In this document: piece after piece, positions 40,567-49,815 of the stretch
How positions within the stretch are numbered: position 1 is the first letter of the stretch
Layout of the letters: each line of letters begins with the position of its first letter
From: Carthagonibacter sp032251515
GTDB lineage: Bacteria > Gemmatimonadota > Gemmatimonadetes > Palauibacterales > Palauibacteraceae
Length of the DNA stretch: 64,000 nt
Assembly: GCA_032251515.1 (NCBI GenBank)
Contig: JAVVDU010000011.1
Location: forward strand, 4,444 to 68,443
Direction of reading: 5' to 3'
Made by a program: the position numbers and the translations under genes
Notes under the pieces: generated by a model
The model's database searches: none
Told to the model about the DNA's origin: nothing
Seen by the model: only the letters and a program-made list of their open reading frames with translations

Positions 40567-43113
40567 TCAGGGGCCGTCCAGCTCGAGCTGCAGGGCGTCG
40601 CCGCCCGCGTCTTCCCCCGTCCCGCCGCCAGCCTCGTCCGCGTCCGTTCCGCCGTCCTCTCCGGCCGATCCGGCCGCCCCGGCCGCCCCCGTGCGTACCG
40701 GGTGCAGGGCCGCCACGGGACCCCGGCGGGCCAGGGCCGCGAGACGCCGGCTCGCGCCGCGGCGGGAGGTGTCGCGGACCTCGTCCGCGGCGACGGCCAC
40801 CACCTCCCCGGAGGCGAGTTCGAACGCCACCCGGTCGCCCGGGTGCGCCTCCAGGACGCCGGCCACGTCGCCGGCCTCGTCGCGTTCCGGCAGGATGCCG
40901 ACTCCCTTGCCGGCGCGGCCCTGCCGCCGGACCTCGGTGAGAGGGAGCCGCTTGGCGCGGCCGCCGGTGGTGCCCACCAGCAGGTCGGCGTCGCGCCGGG
41001 GCGCCAGGGCGGCCACGACCGCGTCGCCCTTCTCGAGGTCGATGCCGCGTACGCCACGCGCCGTACGGCCCATCGGGCGCACCTCCTCCTCGGCGAACCG
41101 GATCGCCTGGCCGTGGGTCGAGACCAGCAGCACGTCGCCACGGCCGCGCGTCACGTGCACGGCGAGCACCTCGTCGCCCTCGCCGAGGCCGGCGGCGCGG
41201 ATCCCCCCGCTCCGCACGTTGGCGAACTCGGCGAGCGGCGTCCGCTTGACCTGCCCCTGGCGCGTGGCGGCCAGGACGTGGCGCTCGTCGTCGCGTTCCT
41301 CCTCGCCCTCCGCGACGGGGATCACCGCCACCACCCGGTCACCCGCGTCGAGCGGCAGGAACTCCTCCAGCGGGCGGCCGCGGGAGCTGCGCGTGCCGCG
41401 GGGCAGCTCGCTCACCTCGAGTCCGTGCACCGCGCCGCGGGCCGTGAAGCAGAGCAGGCGCGTGGACGCGCGGGCTACGAAGGCCTGCCGCACGAAGTCG
41501 CCCTCGCGCTCCTCCATCGCCTCCGCGCCGGCCATGCCGCCGCCGCCCCCGCGCACCGCCTGGGCCTTCACGTAGCCGCGACGGCTCAGCATCACGAGCG
41601 ACGATTCGCCGTTCCCGCCCTGAGGCAGGGGGAAGGGGCGGCTCTCGTCGAGGATCTCGGTGCGCCGCGCATCGCCGTACGCCGCCGTCAGCTCCGCCAG
41701 CTCCCCGCGCAGGAGGCTCCGCCGCTCGGCGTCCTCCTCGACGAGCCGGCGCAGCTCGCGGATCCGCTCCCGCAGCCGGTCGCGCTCTTCCTCGAGGCGC
41801 CGTCCCTCGAGCTGGGTGAGCCGGGCGAGGCGCATCGCGAGGATCGCCTGGGCCTGCCGCTCCGTGAGGCCCAGCTCGGCGCACAGCCGATCGGCCGCCG
41901 CGGCCGGCGACGTCGAGGCCCGGATCAACTCGATGACCCGGTCGATCCGGTCGAGCGCGAGCAGCAGGCCCTCCAGGACGTGCGCCCGGTCCTCGGACTC
42001 CTGGAGCTCGTGCGCGGCTCGTCGGCGGATCACCTCCAGCCGGTGCGCGACGAAGCACTCCAGCGCCCGTTTCAGGTCGAGCTGCTGCGGCCGACCGTCC
42101 ACCAGGGCCAGCATGATCACGCCGTACGTGCTGCGGAGCTGCGTCTTCAGGAACAGGGTGCGGACCAGCTTCTGGATGTCGGCGTCGCGCTTCAGTTCGA
42201 TCACCAGGCGCAGGCCGTCGCGGTCGGACTCGTCGCGCAGATCGGTGATCGCCTCGGTGCGTCCCCCCCGGACGATCTTGGTGATCTGCTCGATCACCCG
42301 CGCCTTGTTGACCTGGTAGGGCAGCTCGGTCACCACCAGCGAGCGCTTGCCGTAGGCGCCCTCCTCCAGGTGCATGCGGGCCCGCATCTCGACGAGCCCC
42401 CGGCCCGTGCGGTAGGCGTCCCCGATGCCCTCCCAGCCCCAGATGTATCCGCCGGTCGGGAAGTCCGGCCCCTCCAGGCGCTCCACGAGGTCGTCCACCG
42501 AGCAGTCGGGGTGGGCGATCAGGTGGTCGGTGGCCGCCGCCAGCTCCCGCAGGTTGTGCGGCGGCACGCGCGTCGCCATGCCGACCGCGATGCCGTCGGA
42601 GCCGTTCAGCAGGAGGTTCGGCAGCCGCGCGGGCAGTACGGTCGGCTCCTCGAGCCGCCCGTCGAAGTTGGGCGCGAAGTCGACCGTACGCGAGCCCAGG
42701 TCGGCCAGCAGCTCGGTGGCGATCGGGGCCAGCCGGGCTTCCGTGTACCGGTAGGCGGCGGCCGAGTCGCCGTCGATCGAGCCGAAGTTCCCCTGTCCGT
42801 CCACCAGCGGGTAGCGGAGCGAGAACTCCTGCACCATGCGGACGAGGGTGTCGTACACGGCGGAGTCGCCGTGCGGGTGGTACTTGCCCAGCACGTCGCC
42901 CACCACGGTGGCGCTCTTCTTGTACGGACGGTCGGGCTGCAGCCCCTGCTCGTGCATCGCGTACAGGATCCGCCGGTGCACGGGCTTCAGGCCGTCCCGC
43001 GCGTCCGGCAGGGCGCGCTGCACGATGACGCTCATCGAGTAGTCGATGAACGAATCGCGCAGCTCCTGCTCGATGAACCGCGGGACGATCCTCTCTCTCT
43101 GGCCGGTCTTCAT
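40567..43113 (-). CDS. gyrA: DNA gyrase subunit A (GyrA/ParC family)
   Basis: An 848-residue DNA-cleaving subunit of type IIA topoisomerase. The catalytic Tyr is in AAYRYTEARL near residue 122; the winged-helix region has DGLKPVHRRILYAMHE and GKYHPHGDSAVYDT. The C-terminal half is a beta-pinwheel with repeated blades (SRRGYVKA, TARGAVHGLEVSELP, STHGQAIRFAEEEVRPMGR). The GyrA box expected in the first blade (consensus QRRGGKG) is replaced by a glycine run, RGGGGG, while a QGRAGKG sits in a late blade. This blurs gyrase versus topoisomerase IV. A Gly/Asp-rich tail ends the protein. A small gene and rho lie upstream on the same strand. Confidence 0.88.
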   Translation of the reverse strand: MKTGQRERIVPRFIEQELRDSFIDYSMSVIVQRALPDARDGLKPVHRRILYAMHEQGLQPDRPYKKSATVVGDVLGKYHPHGDSAVYDTLVRMVQEFSLRYPLVDGQGNFGSIDGDSAAAYRYTEARLAPIATELLADLGSRTVDFAPNFDGRLEEPTVLPARLPNLLLNGSDGIAVGMATRVPPHNLRELAAATDHLIAHPDCSVDDLVERLEGPDFPTGGYIWGWEGIGDAYRTGRGLVEMRARMHLEEGAYGKRSLVVTELPYQVNKARVIEQITKIVRGGRTEAITDLRDESDRDGLRLVIELKRDADIQKLVRTLFLKTQLRSTYGVIMLALVDGRPQQLDLKRALECFVAHRLEVIRRRAAHELQESEDRAHVLEGLLLALDRIDRVIELIRASTSPAAAADRLCAELGLTERQAQAILAMRLARLTQLEGRRLEEERDRLRERIRELRRLVEEDAERRSLLRGELAELTAAYGDARRTEILDESRPFPLPQGGNGESSLVMLSRRGYVKAQAVRGGGGGMAGAEAMEEREGDFVRQAFVARASTRLLCFTARGAVHGLEVSELPRGTRSSRGRPLEEFLPLDAGDRVVAVIPVAEGEEERDDERHVLAATRQGQVKRTPLAEFANVRSGGIRAAGLGEGDEVLAVHVTRGRGDVLLVSTHGQAIRFAEEEVRPMGRTARGVRGIDLEKGDAVVAALAPRRDADLLVGTTGGRAKRLPLTEVRRQGRAGKGVGILPERDEAGDVAGVLEAHPGDRVAFELASGEVVAVAADEVRDTSRRGASRRLAALARRGPVAALHPVRTGAAGAAGSAGEDGGTDADEAGGGTGEDAGGDALQLELDGP

Positions 43114-43233
43114 GGGTCGGACGTTCCTCTCCCTCGGGCGGGCGGAGACGGTTTCGGGTGACTTTCGGCAAGCTCGGTCGCGCGCGGGAGCCGCACAAGG
43201 GCGGCCGGCGCGGCCGGCCGGGATCCGGCGGAG

Positions 43234-43651
43234 TCAGGGGGCGAGCAGCTCCGCGGCGGCGGCCTGGGCGTCGCTGGGGTCGGCCGGGCGGAGCAGCACG
43301 ACGGCCGGGCCGCCGCCGGACGGCAGGTGCAGGACCAGCGCGCCGGGCACGGTGCCCGGCTCCGCCGGCCGCGCCCGTCCCGTGGCGTCGACGGCCACCG
43401 CGTCGCCGGGAGCGAGGCGTCCGGCGAGGTCCCGGCCGTAGGCCAGCCACGCCGCCAGCGGGTCCGTCCCGCCATCCGCCACCTCGGGGACGAGGCGGTC
43501 GCGGTACCGGTCGCTGGCCTCCCGGAACGCCGCTTCGTCCTCGGCCCGCAGGCGGCGCAGCAGCTCGCGCAGGGCGGGGCGGGGGTCGGCGAGACCCGCC
43601 GCCGCCATCGCCTCCGCGGTGCGCCGGTCCGCCCGTCCGGAGAGATCCGGC

Positions 43652-43659
<8 letters not shown>
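43234..43659 (-). CDS. Small protein of unknown function between rho and gyrA
   Basis: A 141-residue protein. The GTG start at 43659 overlaps the end of rho by eight bases, suggesting coupling. Residues 1-80 are charged and helical (LRELLRRLRAEDEAAFREAS). Residues 85-140 are probably beta-rich and include ALVLHLPSGGGPAVVLLRPA. No domain or signal is recognised. The codon pattern and arrangement suggest a real gene; homology would need to be searched. Confidence 0.55.
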
Positions 43660-44905
<1,246 letters not shown>

Positions 44906-45168
44906 GGGAGTAACTCCGTCGTCGTGCGGTCCCGGTGGGGAGGCGGCGGGAATTCGCCCGCTCGGCGCCGACCCCGGGGGACGGTGGGTTGTCTGGATTC
45001 CTGAAGCGCCTGCGTCGTCTTGGGCTCGAAGGCCACAGGGTGAGATCCGGAGGCGGCCGCGCGCATCCTACGCCGGCGAGGGCCGGGCGACAAGATCGCG
45101 TGTCCACCCGTCCTCCCATACGTTTCGGGCCGCTCGAGGTTCCCGCACCCGCAGGACAGGAGACGAGG

Positions 45169-45531
45169 ATGGCGCGCCACAACCGCGAGGCGCTGGGGCT
45201 CGACCAGCAGGGAGAGATCTGGAAGATCGGTTACCAGCCCGACTGGCTGAGCCGCCTCAAGGTGTCGCGCCGGCTGCCCGGCGGGCGTCGCCGTTCCAGC
45301 CTCACGCTGTTCCGGAACCCCGCGCGCCGGGCGGAGGCGGAGCCCGGGCGGACCGTGCGCACGGACATCCGGTCGGCCGACGGCGCCGTGCGGTTCCGGA
45401 TCGCCGTGGACGACCCGGGACGGGTCATCGAGGAGGTGATCGTGGTCACCCGCCCGCGGCGGAAAGGACGGGGCAGCGGCGAGACGGTGCGGTTCGCGCT
45501 CGAGTCGCGGCTGCCGCCCCCGCGCCGCTGA
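45169..45531 (+). CDS. Small basic protein of unknown function
   Basis: A 120-residue protein with a high content of Arg and Lys (LSRLKVSRRLPGGRRRSS; RPRRKGRGSG). ATG 45169 was chosen because AGGAGACGAGG precedes it and the region upstream lacks conserved-looking sequence. The start MARHNREALGLDQQGEIWKI is compact and could pack as a small beta domain. No known domain is recognised. It is transcribed divergently from rho and convergently with the MCE gene, and stands alone. Confidence 0.6.
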   Translation: MARHNREALGLDQQGEIWKIGYQPDWLSRLKVSRRLPGGRRRSSLTLFRNPARRAEAEPGRTVRTDIRSADGAVRFRIAVDDPGRVIEEVIVVTRPRRKGRGSGETVRFALESRLPPPRR

Positions 45532-45581
45532 GCCCGCGCCGGGCGGACCGGCGGGGAGGGGGGGGCGGCGACCGGATCCGG

Positions 45582-46547
45582 TCAGAAGATGCGGAAGCGA
45601 AGCCAGCGCAGCGGGTTGGCCGCCAGCTCCTCGGTGAGCGTCCGCAGCGCCGCCCGGGCCTCCGCGGCCCGCTCGCGCAGCGCGGGGTCCGAGGCCGCCC
45701 GCCCGGCCGTGCCCTGTGCCTCCTCCAGCCCGGCGCCGATCCTTTCGGCCCGCCGCGCCACGGACGCCGCGACCTCCGACAGCGCGCGCAACGAGTCCGG
45801 CAGCCCCGCCAGGAACGGTTGGTCGCGCAGGCCGAGCACCGCTTCCCGGGCTCGCCGCGCGGAGGCGTGCAGGGAGTCGTCGCGGAACGCGCGCGCCAGC
45901 CCGCCGCCCTCGCGCAGCGCCGCTGCGATGCGGTTCGACTGCACGCGTACCGAATCGAGACGGACCAGGCTGCCCGGGTCGGACAGGAAGCGGGCCGCGG
46001 AGCCCCGGCCGCTCTCCAGGAGCGCCCGGTAGCTGCCGTCGGCCGCCTGCAGCGCCGCGACCTCCTCGCGCATCGACTCCGCGAGTTCCAGGAACCTCTG
46101 GAGGTCCGGCGTCGGCTGCACGAACAGGGTGTCCCCGCTCTCGAGGCGCGGCGAATCGGCCGACCCGGGCACGATCTTCACCACCGCCGGGGCGAGCAGC
46201 GCCGCGGCGCCGATCGTGACCCGCGAGTCGTGCCGGAGCTCCGGCATGACGGCGTTCAGGAGCACCGCCTCCACCACCGCCCGGACCGTGTCGCTGCGGG
46301 TCGGCGGGGCGAAGCGCACCTGCACGACGCGGCCGGCCTTCACGCCGCCCACCCAGACCTCGGACCCGGGCTGCAGGCCCATCGCCCCTCCCGTCGCCAC
46401 GTACAGCCGCGGCCCCTCGGCGACGGCCCGGCGGATCGAGTCGAGGAAGAACGAGAACGCCGACAGGAGGAGCAGGGCGCCCAGGATCCCGAGTCCCGGT
46501 CCCACCTCCCGCCAGCCGAGCCGCTCCTGCCGCGCGTGCGCCGCCAT
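45582..46547 (-). CDS. MCE (MlaD-like) domain protein encoded divergently from mlaE
   Basis: A 321-residue protein with one N-terminal membrane helix (LGILGALLLLSAFSFFLDSI) and an MCE domain at about residues 45-130 (MGLQPGSEVWVGGVKAGRVV; LLAPAVVKIVPGS). A long helical region follows (residues 150-300). It ends ANPLRWLRFRIF, strikingly like NPDRYFNFSIF at the C terminus of the second MCE protein at 48228. MCE proteins form hexameric periplasmic lipid shuttles with MlaE and MlaF. A TACGAT element lies six bases upstream of ATG 46547, and no good ribosome site is seen. Being on the opposite strand to mlaEFD, it may be a second subunit or a paralogue. Confidence 0.82.
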   Translation of the reverse strand: MAAHARQERLGWREVGPGLGILGALLLLSAFSFFLDSIRRAVAEGPRLYVATGGAMGLQPGSEVWVGGVKAGRVVQVRFAPPTRSDTVRAVVEAVLLNAVMPELRHDSRVTIGAAALLAPAVVKIVPGSADSPRLESGDTLFVQPTPDLQRFLELAESMREEVAALQAADGSYRALLESGRGSAARFLSDPGSLVRLDSVRVQSNRIAAALREGGGLARAFRDDSLHASARRAREAVLGLRDQPFLAGLPDSLRALSEVAASVARRAERIGAGLEEAQGTAGRAASDPALRERAAEARAALRTLTEELAANPLRWLRFRIF

Positions 46548-46637
46548 GCGAGGATCGTACGGCGACGGCGGCCGTGCGGCGAGCCCGGCGCTCAGGGTCC
46601 GGCCTCCGGCGCCCCGGCCGGCCGGAGGCGCCGCGGC

Positions 46638-46667
46638 TGGACGACCGCGGCGCCGGACCGGTAGGTT
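46638..46667 (+). promoter_or_regulatory. Candidate promoter next to the mlaE start (leaderless)
   Basis: TGGACG (46638-46643), an 18-base spacer and TAGGTT (46662-46667). Five bases separate it from ATG 46673. The same TAGGTT-ATG geometry occurs at 3888-3900. Confidence 0.45.
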
Positions 46668-46672
46668 GCGGC

Positions 46673-47449
46673 ATGCGGATCTTCGCCATCCTCGCGTGGA
46701 CGGGCCGCGCAGCGGCCGACATCGTCGCGTTCGTCGGGAGGGCCGGCGGCTTCGCCGGCCAGGTCGCCTCGGCCGTCGCGAACGTGCGCACCTGGGTTCC
46801 CCTGACCGCGGTCCAGGTCCGGAGGATCGGCATCGACTCCGTGCCGGTGGCCCTGTTCATCGCCGTGTTCACGGGGATCGTGCTCGCGCTCCAGGCCTCC
46901 TACACGTTCACCGGTCTCGTGCCGATGTATTTCGTCGGCGTGCTCGTCACCAAGTCGGTGATGCTGGAGCTGGGCCCGGTCCTCACCGGGCTGGTCCTGT
47001 CGGGTCGGGTCGGCGCGAACATCGCGGCCGAGATCGGGACGATGCGGGTGACCGAGCAGATCGACGCGCTGGAGATGCTCGCCTGGGACCCGGCCGCCTA
47101 CCTCGTCGTGCCGCGCGTGATCGCCGGGATCCTGACCTTTCCGGTGGTGACGGCCTTCGCGCTGCTGGCCGGGATCGGGTCCGGGTGGCTGACCTCGGTG
47201 AACCTCCTCGACCTGTCCACGCAGGAGTTCGTGCGCGGCGTGCGGATGTTCTACCAGCCCTTCGACCTGACCTACCCGCTGATCAAGGCGGCGAGCTTCG
47301 GCCTCGTGGTCACCGCCGTGGGTTCCCTGTACGGCTTCTTCGCGTCGCGCGGGGCGGAGGGGGTCGGCATCGCCGCCACCCGGGCCGTGGTGACCGGTGC
47401 CATGCTGATCCTCCTGCTGGACGCCTTCTGGGCCGTCGTCCTGCTCTGA
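46673..47449 (+). CDS. mlaE: MlaE-type lipid transport permease
   Basis: A 258-residue inner-membrane permease of the MlaE/YrbE family with about five helices. Characteristic features are GIDSVPVALFIAVFTGIVLA, KSVMLELGPVLTGLVLSGRV and IGTMRVTEQIDALEMLAWDP. It forms the transmembrane core of the maintenance-of-lipid-asymmetry transporter with MlaF and MlaD. ATG 46673 lacks a Shine-Dalgarno site and follows a TAGGTT box. The GTG of mlaF is six bases after the stop, so the three genes form an operon. Confidence 0.92.
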   Translation: MRIFAILAWTGRAAADIVAFVGRAGGFAGQVASAVANVRTWVPLTAVQVRRIGIDSVPVALFIAVFTGIVLALQASYTFTGLVPMYFVGVLVTKSVMLELGPVLTGLVLSGRVGANIAAEIGTMRVTEQIDALEMLAWDPAAYLVVPRVIAGILTFPVVTAFALLAGIGSGWLTSVNLLDLSTQEFVRGVRMFYQPFDLTYPLIKAASFGLVVTAVGSLYGFFASRGAEGVGIAATRAVVTGAMLILLLDAFWAVVLL

Positions 47450-47455
47450 GGCTAC

Positions 47456-48202
47456 GTGATCCGGCTCGAGGGCGTGGCCCGCCGCTTCGGCTCCCTGACC
47501 GTCCTGGACGGCGTCGACCTCGAGGTCCGCACCGGACGCACGGTGGCCGTGCTCGGGCGCTCGGGGTCCGGCAAGTCGGTCCTCCTCAAGCACGTGGCCG
47601 GCCTGCTGTCGCCCGACGCCGGACGGGTCCTGGTGGGCGACTTCGAGATCTCGTCGGCCCGCCGACCGGCCGTGGAGAACGCCCGGCGGGAGATGGGCTA
47701 CGTGTTCCAGTTCGCGGCGCTGTTCGACTCCCTGACGATCGGCGAGAACGTGGGCCTGCCGCTGCGCCGGGCCGGCGTCGCACCGGGCGAGACGGAAGAC
47801 CGGGTGGCGGCGGTGCTGGAGACGGTGGGGCTGGCGGGGCTCGAAACGAAGTACCCGTCCGAGCTTTCGGGGGGCATGCGCAAGCGGGCCGGGATCGCGC
47901 GGGCGGTGGTGGCCCGGCCCCGCTACCTTCTGTACGACGAGCCGACGACGGGGCTCGACCCCGTCACGACGGCCGTGATCGACGACCTGGTGATCCGACT
48001 CAAGGACGAGCTGCAGGCCACCAGCATCGTGGTGACGCACGACATCCGGAGCGCGTTCCGGGTGGCGGACCGGGTGGCCCTGCTGGCGAGCGGTCGGATG
48101 CGGGCCGAGGGGAGTCCCGACGAGTTCCGGTCCTCGGAAGATCCGCTCGTGCGGGCCTTCGTGGAGGGTCGGCAGGACCTGTGGCCGGACGACGCCGGGT
48201 GA
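47456..48202 (+). CDS. mlaF: MlaF-type lipid transport ATPase
   Basis: A 248-residue ABC ATPase. Walker A is GRSGSGKSV near residue 36, the signature LSGGMRKRAGIARAV, Walker B LLYDEPTTGLDP. The signature LSGGMRKR is typical of MlaF-type ATPases. It powers movement of phospholipids between inner and outer membranes with MlaE and MlaD. The GTG start at 47456 follows mlaE immediately. The stop precedes mlaD by 25 bases. Confidence 0.92.
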   Translation: MIRLEGVARRFGSLTVLDGVDLEVRTGRTVAVLGRSGSGKSVLLKHVAGLLSPDAGRVLVGDFEISSARRPAVENARREMGYVFQFAALFDSLTIGENVGLPLRRAGVAPGETEDRVAAVLETVGLAGLETKYPSELSGGMRKRAGIARAVVARPRYLLYDEPTTGLDPVTTAVIDDLVIRLKDELQATSIVVTHDIRSAFRVADRVALLASGRMRAEGSPDEFRSSEDPLVRAFVEGRQDLWPDDAG

Positions 48203-48227
48203 GGCGAGCCGGCGGGATGGAGGACGC

Positions 48228-49217
48228 GTGACGCGCAGGAACGAGATCCTCACGGGCATCTTCGTGCTGGTGGGCGCGGGAGTCGTGACCGCGGGCGCGA
48301 TCTGGCTGTCCGGCGGCGCGTGGCGGAGCGAGGGGCAGGTGCTGGTGGCCCGGTTCCGCGACGTGGGGCAGCTGAAGCCCGGGAACCGGGTCACGACCCG
48401 GGGCGTGGGGGTCGGGGTCGTCGAGACCATCCGGTTCGGCGAGGCGGGACACGTGGAGGTCGAAATGCGGATCCGTCCCGGCGTCCCCCTCCCGGGGCGG
48501 CCGGTGGCGCTTCTCGAGGCCTCGTCCCTGTTCGGCGACTGGGAGGCGTCGCTCGTGGAGGCGGCCGCGCGGCCCGATGTCGCCGCGGACACGGCCGGCC
48601 TGCCGCCCGGCGTGATTCCCGGCGCCACGCAGCCGGAGTTCTCCCAGCTCACAGAGTTCACGGCCCGGATCGGCGAGAACCTGCAGGGCATCACGGACCG
48701 GCTGGACCGGGCCCTGAGCCAGGAGGTGGCCGACGACATCGCCTCCGCCGTGCAGAACGTAAACGTTGCCACGGAGGACCTCGTGGCCCTGATGCGCGGC
48801 CAGCGCGAGGCGTTCGATGCGCTGGCCGAGGACGTGCGGCTGACCGGCCGCACGGTGCGGGGCGCCGCCGAGGCGTTCGAGACCACCGCGCTGCGGCTCG
48901 ACTCCGCCACGGCGGACGGACGCCTGGAGACGATCCTCGCCGACGCCCGCACCTCGGCCGAGACCCTGCGGCGCGTGTCGGCGGAGTGGGAGGAGGCCGG
49001 CGGCCGGGCGAACCGGGTGCTGGCGCGTACCGACTCGGCGCTCGTCGAGGCGACCGAGGTGCTCGCCCGCGTGAACCGCGGGGAAGGGAGCCTGGGCCGG
49101 CTGACGGCGGACACGGTCCTGTACGAGAACACCGCCGCCGCCCTCGCCGAGCTGCGGTCCCTGCTCAACGAGCTGAAGACGAACCCCGACCGCTACTTCA
49201 ACTTCTCCATCTTCTGA
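48228..49217 (+). CDS. mlaD: MlaD-type MCE domain protein
   Basis: A 329-residue lipid-binding subunit. An N-terminal anchor helix (GIFVLVGAGVVTAGAIWLSGG) precedes the MCE domain (about residues 35-120; LKPGNRVTTRGVGVGVVETI; LPGRPVALLEASSLFGDWEA). A long helical segment follows, ending in NPDRYFNFSIF. The length exceeds E. coli MlaD (183 residues) because of the helical tail, which may extend a periplasmic channel. GTG 48228 has GGAGGA upstream. A hairpin 10 bases after the stop may end the operon. Confidence 0.9.
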   Translation: MTRRNEILTGIFVLVGAGVVTAGAIWLSGGAWRSEGQVLVARFRDVGQLKPGNRVTTRGVGVGVVETIRFGEAGHVEVEMRIRPGVPLPGRPVALLEASSLFGDWEASLVEAAARPDVAADTAGLPPGVIPGATQPEFSQLTEFTARIGENLQGITDRLDRALSQEVADDIASAVQNVNVATEDLVALMRGQREAFDALAEDVRLTGRTVRGAAEAFETTALRLDSATADGRLETILADARTSAETLRRVSAEWEEAGGRANRVLARTDSALVEATEVLARVNRGEGSLGRLTADTVLYENTAAALAELRSLLNELKTNPDRYFNFSIF

Positions 49218-49226
49218 CCGCGCGGC

Positions 49227-49250
49227 CCGGACGGTCGCGCCGCCGTCCGG
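49227..49250 (+). terminator. Hairpin after mlaD
   Basis: An 8-base stem, CCGGACGG and CCGTCCGG, with an 8-base loop, 10 bases after the mlaD stop, followed by a short T-containing segment (GCTTCGTTC). Confidence 0.5.
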
Positions 49251-49348
49251 AGCTTCGTTCCCGCCATCCCGCCGTCCGCGCATCACTCCCTTCGCGAGAC
49301 CGGTCCGGCATCCGGGCCGGCGGGACAGACCGTGAGAGGGAGGGGGAG

Positions 49349-49726
49349 ATGAGCCGATCCGTGAACCGGGTGATCCTGGTGGGCAACGTGGGGGCCGACC
49401 CCGACGTGCGGACGACGGCTTCGGGACGCACGGTGGCGCACCTGTCGCTGGCCACGAACCGCCTCGTGCCCCGCGACGGGGAGGAGGCGCAGCAGCGGAC
49501 CGACTGGCACCGGCTGACCTTCTGGGCGGGCGCCGCGGAGACGGTCGAGAGGTACGTGCGCCGCGGCAACCGCCTGTACGTGGAGGGCCGGATCGAGTAC
49601 GGGGCCTACGACCGCGAGGGCGTGTCGATCCCGACGGCCGACGTCGTGGTGCAGGAGTTCGTCATGCTGGACGGCCGGAACGGCGGCCCCCGCGACGGCG
49701 GGCCGGAGGACCGCGACGACGACTGA
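49349..49726 (+). CDS. ssb: Single-stranded DNA-binding protein
   Basis: A 125-residue OB-fold SSB. The N terminus MSRSVNRVILVGNVGADPD and the RTDWHRLTFWAGAAETVERYV and GNRLYVEGRIEY segments are characteristic. It coats single-stranded DNA in replication and repair. The C-terminal tail is short and ends EDRDDD, lacking the usual final Ile-Pro-Phe of the partner-binding tip. AGGGGGAG precedes ATG 49349. It could be a secondary SSB, with a standard one elsewhere. Confidence 0.9.
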   Translation: MSRSVNRVILVGNVGADPDVRTTASGRTVAHLSLATNRLVPRDGEEAQQRTDWHRLTFWAGAAETVERYVRRGNRLYVEGRIEYGAYDREGVSIPTADVVVQEFVMLDGRNGGPRDGGPEDRDDD

Positions 49727-49774
49727 GCACCGGCCGGCGGCCGGGGCCCGGCGGCGTTGCGCCGCGCGGCGGCG

Positions 49775-49791
49775 TCCTCGAATTTCGAGGA
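49775..49791. promoter_or_regulatory. 17-base palindrome upstream of the epimerase gene
   Basis: TCCTCGAATTTCGAGGA: perfect 8-base arms around a central T. It lies 48 bases after ssb and 24 bases before the ATG at 49816, a suitable place for an operator. Confidence 0.45.
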
Positions 49792-49815
49792 TCCACTCTT
49801 GCCGCGAGGAACGCC

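Noticed and set aside
45570..45583. GACCGGATCCGGTC palindrome as an operator
   Set aside because: It overlaps the stop of the MCE gene between convergent genes, where an operator is unlikely; it could be part of a terminator but the stem is short.
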